A DNA stretch of 59,832 bases from an uncultured Lachnospiraceae bacterium (GTDB lineage: Bacteria; Bacillota; Clostridia; Lachnospirales; Lachnospiraceae). Both the position numbers and the translations under genes were made by a program. This document shows positions 25,460 to 33,363 of the stretch, piece by piece; within the stretch, counting starts at the first letter, position 1, and every line of letters begins with the position of its first letter. The DNA lies in the NCBI GenBank assembly GCA_947178145.1, contig CAMWXE010000025.1, forward strand, positions 1 to 59,832. Reading direction: 5' to 3'. The notes beneath the pieces were generated by a model that did no database searches, was not told the origin of the DNA, and worked only from the letters and a program-made list of their open reading frames with translations.

Positions 25460-25569
25460 GGGACTGTAGCTCAAATGGTCGAGCTGCATGGAAAAGGAGC
25501 TTTGTCAAAAGCTCATGCAGTATCTTTCTTAAGGGCATGCCGATGCAGGTTCAAATCCTGCCAGTCCCT
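25460..25569 (+). ncRNA. tRNA-like RNA 4 with insertion and no normal anticodon
   Basis: Acceptor GGGACTG/CAGTCCC, D arm GCTC/GAGC and T arm GCAGG/CCTGC pair fully. GCATG (25486-25490) and CATGC (25536-25540) form a whole anticodon stem, leaving the insertion inside the loop. No seven-base loop with a plausible anticodon can be assembled; the closest, TTAAGGG, would read AAG. The insertion has GAGCTTT/AAAGCTC with a GTCA loop, then ATGCAGTATC, so the CAA of the shared motif is changed. TGCATG (25485-25490) can pair instead with CATGCA (25514-25519). Confidence 0.65.
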
Positions 25570-25612
25570 GTTTCTGCGATTGGACGATATTTTATAGAGG
25601 GAGGGAATCAAA

Positions 25613-27166
25613 ATGGGATTCATGCAGAATATTAAGAACATGTTGAATAGCGAATACAATACCTCTGTGACGGAAAACGGCGCAGTCGGATACAGAACAT
25701 CCGGAAAGGCCCTGCTTGATTTAAATTTTGCCGTTTCCTCGCTTCGGAATGTTTCGCCGGAGAAAATTGCAGCGCAGTTTGTAAAGGCATATCATGAAAA
25801 TCCAAAGCTCGCAGTCCGCTGGCTTTTCTATGCGGGTGATGTGCGGCAGGGACTTGGGGAGCGCAGATTGTTTCAGACGATCATGTTGTATCTGGCACAG
25901 AGCCATATCGAGATCGCACGGGCGCTGATGCCATTGATACCAGAGTATTCGCGCTGGGATATCGTTGTGGCGCTGATGGATTCGCCGCTTGCGGATGACG
26001 CTGTGGAGATGATACAGCGGCAGCTGCAGGAGGATGGCATCAACAAGGAGAAGGGTATTTCCATCAGCCTCTGCGCAAAGTGGCTTCCGTCTGAGAATGC
26101 ATCCTCAGCCAACACAAAGCAGACGGCGCGCATGCTGGCGAAGCGACTGTCCATGACAAGCAGGCAGTATCGGCAAATGCTGTCATCATTCAGGCAGTAT
26201 CTGGATGTTGTGGAAGTGAAGATGAGCAGCAGGAGATGGGCTGACATCAACTATGAGGCCGTTCCGTCAAGAGCCAATCTGGTATACAACACTGCATTTT
26301 TGCGGAATGACGAGGAGCGGCGCAGGGCGTTTCTCGGCGCTGTGAAAAAGGGAGAAAAGACAATCCATGCAGGTGTTCTCTATCCGCATGACATTGTTCA
26401 TTCTTATATTGATACGGATAGGAAACCGGGCTGGTGGTATCTGAAGTCCCTTGACGATACATTGGAGGAATTGTGGAGAGCCTTGCCTGACTATGTGCAG
26501 GGGGCGGGAAACACACTCTGCGTCGCGGATGGATCTGGCAGTATGTTCTCGAAGGTCGGGAATTCCCAGGTGACTTGTCTCGATGTGGCAAATGCGCTCG
26601 CTGTTTATTTCGCGGAGCACTGTAGCGGGCAGTTCAGGGATACCTACATCACGTTCAGCCAGACACCGCAGTTTGTCGATCTTTCAAAGGGAAAGACGCT
26701 TCACGACAAGCTGAAACTCGCCATGAGCCACAATGAGGTGGCAAATACCAATATCGAGGCTGTGTTTGACCTGATCCTGGATGCGGCGGTAAAATATCAC
26801 ATGCCGCAGAAAGAACTTCCTGCCAATCTGCTGATTTTGTCTGACATGGAGTTTGACATAGCGACAAGGAGCAGTGTCAACGGCAAGTGGGTATCGCCGG
26901 ATGAGAAGCTGTTTGATATGTTTGCAAGGAGGTATGCGGCACACGGCTATCGTCTGCCAAGGCTGGTTTTCTGGAACATCTGCAGCAGGACAAATACGGT
27001 TCCGCTCAGGGAAAATGCGCTTGGCGTGGCTTTGGTAAGTGGTTTCTCACCCACCATCGCAAAGATGGTGCTCAGCAATGAGATTGATCCGTACAAGGCG
27101 CTTGTGGAGCAGCTGATGGCGCCAAGGTATGACGCGGTTGAGAGGGCAGTAGAAGGCGTGGCATAG
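25613..27166 (+). CDS. DUF2828 protein with von Willebrand A domain (TROVE/Ro60-like layout)
   Basis: A 517-residue protein matching DUF2828 as I remember the family: WLFYAGDVRQGLGERRLF, AKWLPSENASS, RWADINYEAVPSRANLVY and LYPHDIVHSY. The first 290 residues are helical. The rest is a vWA domain with a metal-ion site: DGSGSM near residue 305, NTNIEA and SDMEFD. Ro60 has the same helical-plus-vWA plan and binds Y RNAs and misfolded RNAs. AGGGAGGG lies 8 bases before ATG 25613. The gene starts 43 bases after the fourth tRNA-like RNA with no terminator between, so one transcript is likely. RNA binding is inference. Confidence 0.85.
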   Translation: MGFMQNIKNMLNSEYNTSVTENGAVGYRTSGKALLDLNFAVSSLRNVSPEKIAAQFVKAYHENPKLAVRWLFYAGDVRQGLGERRLFQTIMLYLAQSHIEIARALMPLIPEYSRWDIVVALMDSPLADDAVEMIQRQLQEDGINKEKGISISLCAKWLPSENASSANTKQTARMLAKRLSMTSRQYRQMLSSFRQYLDVVEVKMSSRRWADINYEAVPSRANLVYNTAFLRNDEERRRAFLGAVKKGEKTIHAGVLYPHDIVHSYIDTDRKPGWWYLKSLDDTLEELWRALPDYVQGAGNTLCVADGSGSMFSKVGNSQVTCLDVANALAVYFAEHCSGQFRDTYITFSQTPQFVDLSKGKTLHDKLKLAMSHNEVANTNIEAVFDLILDAAVKYHMPQKELPANLLILSDMEFDIATRSSVNGKWVSPDEKLFDMFARRYAAHGYRLPRLVFWNICSRTNTVPLRENALGVALVSGFSPTIAKMVLSNEIDPYKALVEQLMAPRYDAVERAVEGVA

Positions 27167-27232
27167 CAATCATTTCCACAGTAAATAATACAGGAATGGA
27201 AATTATAAGAATCAGATTCGGGAAGTAGTCAG

Positions 27233-27260
27233 AAAGGGTGTTTTGTATAACACCCTTTTA
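27233..27260 (+). terminator. Strong terminator ending the DUF2828 operon
   Basis: AAAGGGTGTT (27233-27242) pairs with AACACCCTTT (27249-27258) and runs into T. It marks the right end of the tRNA-like/DUF2828 unit. Confidence 0.9.
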
Positions 27261-27369
27261 TTGATGCACGGAAATATTTTTTGCTCCAGCATTGATCTTT
27301 TTTTCCGCTTAGAAGGTCTTATATTATGTATATATACTTTAACAATTTATTTCCTTGCAGGGGTGGCAA

Positions 27370-27915
27370 ATGATGAATCAGAGAGACAGACTGGCGCTCG
27401 TCCAGTCAGCAGTTGAGAATTATTATGACGATGTCTATCGTTTCTGCCGGTATTACACAGGAAACGAGGAAGATGCCTATGACATTGCGCAGGAAGTATT
27501 TCTAAGGTTTCTGAAATACGCGGATTCCTGTGGTCATCGAAATCTGAAAGGATATCTCATCATGATCGCGCGCAATCTGTGTTGTGACTATTTTCGCAGC
27601 CTGTCCGTTCAGAGGGAAAACACGTTTTCCCTTGATGCGGCAGAAAATATTGCAGACTATGCTGCAAAGCAACACACAGGTCATGGCCGAACAATTGAGG
27701 ACTGTGACAGTGAACTGTTCCTGCGGGAGCTGCTGCAGAGCGTTCCGCAGGAACAGAGAGAGGCTGTAATCCTGAGAATTCATGACGGGCTGAAATTCCG
27801 TGAAATTGCTAGAATTACAGGGTGCAGCGTGTCAACGGCAAAGTCGCGGTTCAGACTGGGAATAGCTGGTATCAAGAAAAAAATGGGAGTTGGGAATGGA
27901 GGGTATTATGGGTGA
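27370..27915 (+). CDS. Sigma-70 family RNA polymerase sigma factor (ECF type)
   Basis: A 181-residue ECF sigma factor. Region 2 covers YDDVYRFCRYYTGNEEDAYDIAQEVFLRFLKY and GYLIMIARNLCCDYFR. Region 4 has PQEQREAVILRIHDGLKFREIARITGCSVSTAKSRF. ATG 27370 is preferred to TTG 27355 because AGGGGTGG (27359-27366) is close ahead. The gene overlaps the next one, which together with the ABC genes suggests an autoregulated envelope-stress or antibiotic-response unit. No anti-sigma zinc finger is seen beside it. Confidence 0.88.
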   Translation: MMNQRDRLALVQSAVENYYDDVYRFCRYYTGNEEDAYDIAQEVFLRFLKYADSCGHRNLKGYLIMIARNLCCDYFRSLSVQRENTFSLDAAENIADYAAKQHTGHGRTIEDCDSELFLRELLQSVPQEQREAVILRIHDGLKFREIARITGCSVSTAKSRFRLGIAGIKKKMGVGNGGYYG

Positions 27916-28663
27916 AAAATATGGTGATATCAAAGAACTGTTTGACAAAAATGACAAACGTGTCATCATTGACAATTGTCAAAAGCAGGAAACCTTAAAG
28001 AATGTCAAAAGAAATCTAAAGACAAAGAACCAGCCTGCTTTAATGACAGGAAGTTACTGGCAGATCATGAAATATCAGATTTGCTACATGGACAAGACCA
28101 TTCTGATTGTTCATCTGACAGTCTGTATGGGAGTTGTTTTTTTGGGCACCGGTCAGCAGTGGGGGCAGATTTCCATGATTATCTCAGGAGCGCTGGGCGC
28201 TCTGTCGCTGCTTGAAGTGGGAAATTTGTTCTTTTCGAGAATGGCAGAGCTTGGGGATAGCTGTTATTTTAACGTGCGCCAGCTCACTGCTTTTCAGATG
28301 GTGTACTCAGGAGTGATAAGTCTTGTAGCATTGTTGGCTGCAACGCTTTTTTCCAGTCTGAAATATCAGCTGGATATCATGAAGACCAGTCTTTATATTC
28401 TGGTGCCTTTTGTGTTTACAGAATGTATCTGCATGACAGTAATGATCACTGGAATTGGAAGACGAAACCTGCTGCCGCTCATTGCTGTTGGTATCTTTTC
28501 GGCGCTGTTCTGGGGTGTGTTATCCCTGATTCCAAACTTGTATGAGGCGTCAGCACTGGCATTGTGGGGTGTAGCACTGATTGTCGGTATCGGCATTCTG
28601 ACAATACAGAGCAGAAGATTTTTCAGCGCATTGGATAAGGGGGAAATCGTATGTGCAGATTAG
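27908..28663 (+). CDS. Membrane protein linked to the sigma factor and ABC genes
   Basis: A 251-residue protein with a soluble, basic N-terminus of about 60 residues and six hydrophobic segments. I do not recognise a family. Its position between an ECF sigma factor and an ABC ATPase, with overlaps on both sides, suggests either a membrane anti-sigma factor or an exporter subunit. GGAGGG precedes ATG 27908 within the sigma gene end. Confidence 0.65.
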   Translation: MGEKYGDIKELFDKNDKRVIIDNCQKQETLKNVKRNLKTKNQPALMTGSYWQIMKYQICYMDKTILIVHLTVCMGVVFLGTGQQWGQISMIISGALGALSLLEVGNLFFSRMAELGDSCYFNVRQLTAFQMVYSGVISLVALLAATLFSSLKYQLDIMKTSLYILVPFVFTECICMTVMITGIGRRNLLPLIAVGIFSALFWGVLSLIPNLYEASALALWGVALIVGIGILTIQSRRFFSALDKGEIVCAD

Positions 28664-29595
28664 AATTGGTGGGACTGGAAAAGACATATGGCAGTAAAAA
28701 ACAGGAGAAGCGGGCGGTGCAGAGTCTGACAACAGGCTTTACGCATGGCATATATGGACTGCTCGGTGAGAATGGCGCTGGAAAGACGACGCTGATGCGC
28801 ATGATCGTCGGCATCCTGAAACCGACACAGGGACAGATCAACTGTGATGGAATACCGATTGAACAGCTTGGCGGAGCCTATCGGAATCTGCTTGGGTATC
28901 TGCCGCAGGATTTTGGGTATTACAAGGAATTCAGTGCGGTGCGTTTCCTGAATTATATTGCCGCGCTGAAGGCGATTGAACCGAAAGCCGCAAAAGAACG
29001 GATGGAACAGTTGTTGGAAACGGTGGGGCTGACGGAGGAGAGAAATAAGAAGTTAAAGACTTTTTCGGGTGGTATGCTGCGGCGGATTGGCATTGCGCAG
29101 GCTCTGCTGAATGAACCAAAGATATTGATCCTGGACGAACCAACCGCAGGACTTGACCCCAGGGAACGCGTGCGTTTTCGGAATATTATCAGCGCGCTTG
29201 GAAAGGACAGGATTGTAATTTTGTCAACACATATTGTGTCTGATGTGGAGTATATCGCCGACCAGATTATGATTATGAAGCATGGTCAATTGATTCAGAC
29301 TGGAACACCACCACAGATTTTGGAACCTGTAACGGGATGCGTCTGGAATTGTGTTGTGCCTGTGAAAACGGCAGAGGAACTCAACGCGGCGTATGCGGTG
29401 AGCAATCTCAGGAATTACAACAGGAATGATGATGGAAATGACAATAAAAATGGCATCGGGGCATATGATACGGTGGATGGTGGAAATCATGAGGAGCATG
29501 TAGCGCTTCGGATTGTGTCAAAGGAAAAACCGCACCCTGACGCGGTGGCGGCGGAGCCTGTCCTGGAAGATGCATATCTGTATTATTATCTTTAG
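28651..29595 (+). CDS. ABC transporter ATP-binding protein (ABC-2 type)
   Basis: A 314-residue ATPase subunit with Walker A GENGAGKTT, Q-loop LPQDFGYY, signature FSGGM, Walker B ILILDEPTAGLD and the H-loop STHI. It should pair with the permease at 29652. The C-terminal extension has an odd run rich in Asn, Asp and Gly (29410-29480). AAGGGGGAAA precedes ATG 28651. It overlaps the membrane-protein gene by 13 bases. Confidence 0.92.
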   Translation: MCRLELVGLEKTYGSKKQEKRAVQSLTTGFTHGIYGLLGENGAGKTTLMRMIVGILKPTQGQINCDGIPIEQLGGAYRNLLGYLPQDFGYYKEFSAVRFLNYIAALKAIEPKAAKERMEQLLETVGLTEERNKKLKTFSGGMLRRIGIAQALLNEPKILILDEPTAGLDPRERVRFRNIISALGKDRIVILSTHIVSDVEYIADQIMIMKHGQLIQTGTPPQILEPVTGCVWNCVVPVKTAEELNAAYAVSNLRNYNRNDDGNDNKNGIGAYDTVDGGNHEEHVALRIVSKEKPHPDAVAAEPVLEDAYLYYYL

Positions 29596-29651
29596 GACTT
29601 AACATTGAAATCTAGCACAAAAAAGTAGTTCTTTGGGAATGGAGGATTAAA

Positions 29652-30947
29652 ATGAGATTATACAAGATGGAATTATATAAAATCTGTTCAAAAAAATTGT
29701 TTATATTTAGTGTCCTGGCATCACTTGCAATTCTGCTGCTGTTTTTCTGGAGCTTTGTCATCGGTGCGGAATCGACGGTAAATGGTGTGACATATACAGG
29801 ATATCAGGCTGTTCAGATGGACAGGGAGATTACACAGGAATTTAAGGGCGCCCTCACTGACCAGAAGGTGGCACAGATTATTGAAAAATATGGATTTCCA
29901 TATGGAGTGAGCGAAGATTATAATGTATTTCTGTACAGAAATTATCTGAACAATTTTGTCATGCATGGGTTTTCTGACGGGTATTATCATGACTGGGAAG
30001 ATTATCATGTAGGAACCTGTACATATCCTATTGCCGGGACTGATCTGGGAAAGGCAGGCGCTGCGACTGGGAAAACACTTCTGTTGGAGTACAGTTATGG
30101 CTGGCAGGTGTTCACAGAAGTGCTGCAGATCGGATGCGTTTTAGGAATGGCTCTGATCGTGCTCACATTGGCGCCTGTTTTTTCTGAGGAAAGCTATATC
30201 AACACACGGCAGATTTTGTTCACCACGAAGGAGGGGAAGACAGGAGATGTCATTGCCAGGATTGCGGCGGGAATGACAATTGCAATTGGTGTATATGCAG
30301 TGGTTGTCATTTTGGATTTTGTGCTTGTATGGGGTGTGTTTGGGCTGGACGGGCTGAACTGTTTTTACAGTCAGGTGATGGACGAGATTAAATGGATCAG
30401 TGACTGGAATAACTATCATAACGCGTCAACAGATTATATGAGAGATTTTATTGGCTATTATGTGTTTGCCTGCTTTTTGGGAATGACCGAGACTGGCGCA
30501 GCCTCGCTGTATTTTTCAGCACACTGCAAAAGTTCTTTTCAGTCAGTCATTGCAACTGCTATGAGTTTGCTGGTTCCACTTCTTTTATTTATGTTAAGCG
30601 ATATCCGAGGGGTATTTTTTTACATGTGCAACATGTTCGTACTGATTTTACCCGGCATAGCGCTTATGTGTTTCGTTTCAGGTATTGCGAATAAAGTATT
30701 TTCTTTTATTGTGAAAACGGTATGCTGCATGTTTCCTGTAGTAGTCGGCTATTTGCTGAGAAGACGATTTATGTTTTATACGGCGCTTCCGGTGTGGCTG
30801 ATCATGCGTAATATGTATTCCAATATGGGCATCTGGAGATCACTTTACCCTTGGATGCAGCCTGCCGTATTTTGTTTTGCAGCAGCATTATCCGTGATTT
30901 TTATTGTGTGCAGCTGGAAAAAATACAGATTTCTCTACAGTTCCTAA
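29652..30947 (+). CDS. ABC transporter permease
   Basis: A 431-residue membrane protein with one segment at residues 18-38, a long outside loop of about 110 residues, and at least five further segments. This is the usual plan of ABC-2 type permeases. The substrate is unknown. GGAGGATTAAA precedes ATG 29652. It ends the four-gene unit that starts with the sigma factor. Confidence 0.8.
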   Translation: MRLYKMELYKICSKKLFIFSVLASLAILLLFFWSFVIGAESTVNGVTYTGYQAVQMDREITQEFKGALTDQKVAQIIEKYGFPYGVSEDYNVFLYRNYLNNFVMHGFSDGYYHDWEDYHVGTCTYPIAGTDLGKAGAATGKTLLLEYSYGWQVFTEVLQIGCVLGMALIVLTLAPVFSEESYINTRQILFTTKEGKTGDVIARIAAGMTIAIGVYAVVVILDFVLVWGVFGLDGLNCFYSQVMDEIKWISDWNNYHNASTDYMRDFIGYYVFACFLGMTETGAASLYFSAHCKSSFQSVIATAMSLLVPLLLFMLSDIRGVFFYMCNMFVLILPGIALMCFVSGIANKVFSFIVKTVCCMFPVVVGYLLRRRFMFYTALPVWLIMRNMYSNMGIWRSLYPWMQPAVFCFAAALSVIFIVCSWKKYRFLYSS

Positions 30948-31021
30948 GCTGGAGCGAGACGTAGTATATTGGTCTGTGAGCAACCCCCGGCAACTCACGG
31001 TGGTAGGAATTAAATTGGTAC

Positions 31022-31050
31022 TTGACAACCGCCAATTTTACAAGTATGAT
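31022..31050 (+). promoter_or_regulatory. Near-consensus promoter in a 620-base intergenic region
   Basis: TTGACA (31022-31027), 17 bases, TATGAT (31045-31050). The transcript would begin near 31057 with a hairpin AGTGA/TCACT (about 31059-31083) and lead into a 12-codon ORF. Confidence 0.65.
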
Positions 31051-31113
31051 AGACAATGTAGTGAGCGGACAGAAACGGATCACTGCATATATAAATTTTT
31101 AGGAGGATGCTGC

Positions 31114-31152
31114 ATGTTAACTGTGATTGTAATGGAGAAAATTGCAAATTAA
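31114..31152 (+). CDS. Possible 12-residue peptide MLTVIVMEKIAN
   Basis: ATG 31114 has an AGGAGG site 7 bases ahead and a near-consensus promoter 64 bases upstream; it stops at TAA 31150-31152. The peptide is hydrophobic at its start. It may be a leader peptide, a secreted or toxic peptide, or chance. The good promoter and binding site are the only support. Confidence 0.35.
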   Translation: MLTVIVMEKIAN

Positions 31153-31233
31153 ATATTGCAAGGGGTGATTTTTAGTTTTTCAGGCTAGGAGTCTGCCCGT
31201 CTGTTGACAGCTTGAGCTGTTGACGTTTTCGCC

Positions 31234-31262
31234 TTACAATTGCTTCAGTATTATGGTATAGA
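31234..31262 (+). promoter_or_regulatory. Possible promoter upstream of the second ABC unit
   Basis: TTACAA (31234-31239), 17 bases, TATAGA (31257-31262). A transcript from here would meet two hairpin terminators (31278-31304 and 31434-31473) before the ABC genes. Confidence 0.4.
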
Positions 31263-31277
31263 TTTTTGAATCATAAG

Positions 31278-31304
31278 AACATGGCTGTATGGTCATGTTT
31301 TTTT
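31278..31304 (+). terminator. Terminator-like hairpin 1 in the ABC leader
   Basis: AACATG (31278-31283) pairs with CATGTT (31294-31299), followed by T to 31304. It lies inside the leader of the next operon. Confidence 0.6.
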
Positions 31305-31433
31305 GTACACAAACAAATCCAATGCAACTGTTTAGAACATAAGTTTTTCACACACAATCCTGTAAGAAAGTATAATGATTGATGCGTGTAATTAAGGAAT
31401 GTACTAAATTGTTTCGATCCTGATATGGATAAC

Positions 31434-31473
31434 AAAGACCATGGTATCGCTTTTGGGCTGCTATGGTCTTTTT
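31434..31473 (+). terminator. Terminator-like hairpin 2 in the ABC leader
   Basis: AAAGACCAT (31434-31442) pairs with ATGGTCTTT (31463-31471) and T follows. Just upstream, TTGTT and AACAA (about 31410-31435) can form a competing stem that touches this hairpin, a possible attenuator. Confidence 0.65.
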
Positions 31474-31567
31474 GCGTTGTAAGGCAGTGGATAGTGAAAA
31501 CAGGGAACTGTTCAGAAACAGATAAGTCTGTCAGTTCCTAAGCCCGATAAGAAAGGAAAATAAGAGC

Positions 31568-32554
31568 ATGAACAATACAATGATTAAAACAGATAATTTG
31601 GTAAAAACATACCGCAGATACAAGAAGCAGGAAGGAATCCGCGGGAGTATCAAGAGTCTTGTAAGACGCATGTACGAGGAAAAAACTGCTGTAAATCACA
31701 TCAGCCTGTCCATACAGGCTGGCGAATTTGTCGGACTGATTGGTCCCAACGGCGCCGGAAAGACGACGCTGATAAAGATGCTGACGGGAATCATCGCCCC
31801 CACAGATGGGACGATTGACGTAATGGGGTATTATCCCAATGATTTGAAAAACGCGTTCAAGAAACAGTATGCTGTTGTGATGGGACAGAAAAGCCAGCTG
31901 TTTTTTGAGCTGACTGTCAATGATACGCTCCGTCTTTTCAAGGAAATATATGAGATTTCGGAGGAGACGTTTCAGGAGAACAAGAATTACTTTGTGAAGC
32001 TTTTCGGCGTGGAAGACCTGATGGATGTGCAGGTGCGGACGATGTCGCTCGGAGAGCGGATGAAAATGGAGCTGATTGTGGCGCTTCTCCACAATCCGAA
32101 GATTTTGTTTCTCGATGAGCCGACAATCGGTCTGGATGCCATTGCGTCCAAACAAATCCGCAGTTTTTTGAAAGAAATTAACGAGGAGAAGGGGACAACG
32201 ATTATCCTGACTTCACACTATATCGAAGATATCAAGACACTGTGCAGGCGAACGGTCGTCATCAACCATGGCACAAAAATTTATGACGGCGCAACAGACG
32301 AACTGTTTGACCGATATCAGAGAAACAAGAAAATTGTCGTGACGTTTGACAGTCCGACAGAGCGTATTTCACTAAAGACAGAGCATGTGCGTATCATCGT
32401 GGATGAACCGTACAAAAAGGCATACGAAGCGCCAAGAGAAAATGCAAAGAGTCTTTTCGCGGAACTCATGGAACACGAGCCCAAAGATATCGTTGTCGAG
32501 GAAGAGGAGATTGGGATTGTGGTTGAGCGCATCTACCAACAAGAAGAAAAATGA
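31568..32554 (+). CDS. ABC transporter ATP-binding protein
   Basis: A 328-residue ATPase with an N-terminal extension, Walker A GPNGAGKTT near residue 60, a divergent signature MSLGERMKMEL in place of LSGGQ, Walker B ILFLDEPTIGLD and H-loop TSHY. It resembles subunits paired with two ABC2_membrane_6-type permeases, as found here. The export substrate is unknown. AAGAAAGG precedes ATG 31568. Confidence 0.92.
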   Translation: MNNTMIKTDNLVKTYRRYKKQEGIRGSIKSLVRRMYEEKTAVNHISLSIQAGEFVGLIGPNGAGKTTLIKMLTGIIAPTDGTIDVMGYYPNDLKNAFKKQYAVVMGQKSQLFFELTVNDTLRLFKEIYEISEETFQENKNYFVKLFGVEDLMDVQVRTMSLGERMKMELIVALLHNPKILFLDEPTIGLDAIASKQIRSFLKEINEEKGTTIILTSHYIEDIKTLCRRTVVINHGTKIYDGATDELFDRYQRNKKIVVTFDSPTERISLKTEHVRIIVDEPYKKAYEAPRENAKSLFAELMEHEPKDIVVEEEEIGIVVERIYQQEEK

Positions 32555-32568
32555 AATGGAGGGTTATC

Positions 32569-33363
32569 ATGAGAAAATATTGGGAAATCGCAAAAACGTA
32601 TACAAAGACGCAGCTGGTATGGAGGGCAGATGTCATTTTCAACATGATTTTTACCATCTCTAAAATTCTCTTCGCATACCTTTTGTGGGGAATTATTTTT
32701 CAGGGAAAGGAGATGGTGGGGGCGTTCACATTTCACGGAATGCTATCCTATTACATTGTCAGCTCCTTCCTGTCCCAGCTGGAAATGTCTGATGGAATCA
32801 GCGGTGAGATACATGCCCGAATCCGCAATGGTACATTTTCAAAATATATGGTGATACCGGTCAGAATAGAGCTGTATTTTATGGCAATGGAGCTGGGAGT
32901 GGTACTGTTTTATCTCGCCTTTGACTTTATTGCAGCAGTCGTGTGGATCTTCGTGTTCAGAATCCAGTTTGTCTTTGCAGCGGAAGGGGTTGTGATTGTG
33001 TGTGCTGTCGTTATGGCAGTGCTCGGAATGGTCTTTATGGTGCAGCTCAATTATCTTCTTGGACTGCTGACCTTAAAATATCAGGGAATCGGTACATTTC
33101 TGATGATTAAAAACAATCTGGTATCGCTGATTACCGGAAGTATCATTCCGCTGGCGCTGTTTCCGGAGTCTGTGGTCAGTGTCATGCGTATGCTGCCATT
33201 CTATTATGTCACTTATCTGCCATCTATGCTGCTGACTGGAATGTGCGGGGACGAGGCGATGGAGGGCATCGCGATCATCTGCTGCTGGTGTGCGGCGATA
33301 CAGATTGTGATTTGGGTAACACAGAGAAAATATTTCAAGACATACGACGGGGTGGGAATATGA
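32569..33363 (+). CDS. ABC-2 family permease, subunit 1
   Basis: A 264-residue permease with six hydrophobic segments. YYIVSSFLSQLEMSDGISGEIHARIRNGTFSKYMVIPV matches the conserved cytoplasmic region of the ABC2_membrane_6 family. GGAGGG lies 5 bases before ATG 32569. Its stop overlaps the next start. Confidence 0.85.
   Translation: MRKYWEIAKTYTKTQLVWRADVIFNMIFTISKILFAYLLWGIIFQGKEMVGAFTFHGMLSYYIVSSFLSQLEMSDGISGEIHARIRNGTFSKYMVIPVRIELYFMAMELGVVLFYLAFDFIAAVVWIFVFRIQFVFAAEGVVIVCAVVMAVLGMVFMVQLNYLLGLLTLKYQGIGTFLMIKNNLVSLITGSIIPLALFPESVVSVMRMLPFYYVTYLPSMLLTGMCGDEAMEGIAIICCWCAAIQIVIWVTQRKYFKTYDGVGI

Noticed and set aside
25044..25569. Group I or group II introns in the tRNA-like genes
   Set aside because: The insertions are 37-45 bases, far too short for a catalytic core, and show none of the conserved core elements.
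25044..25569. Recent insertion of a mobile repeat into four tRNAs
   Set aside because: No target-site duplications or terminal repeats are seen, the position is the same in the first two, and the stem covaries. A very old repeat cannot be fully excluded.
30948..31030. Known riboswitch class in the region after the ABC permease
   Set aside because: Short hairpins exist (for example GTGAG/CTCAC), but I cannot match any known aptamer core.
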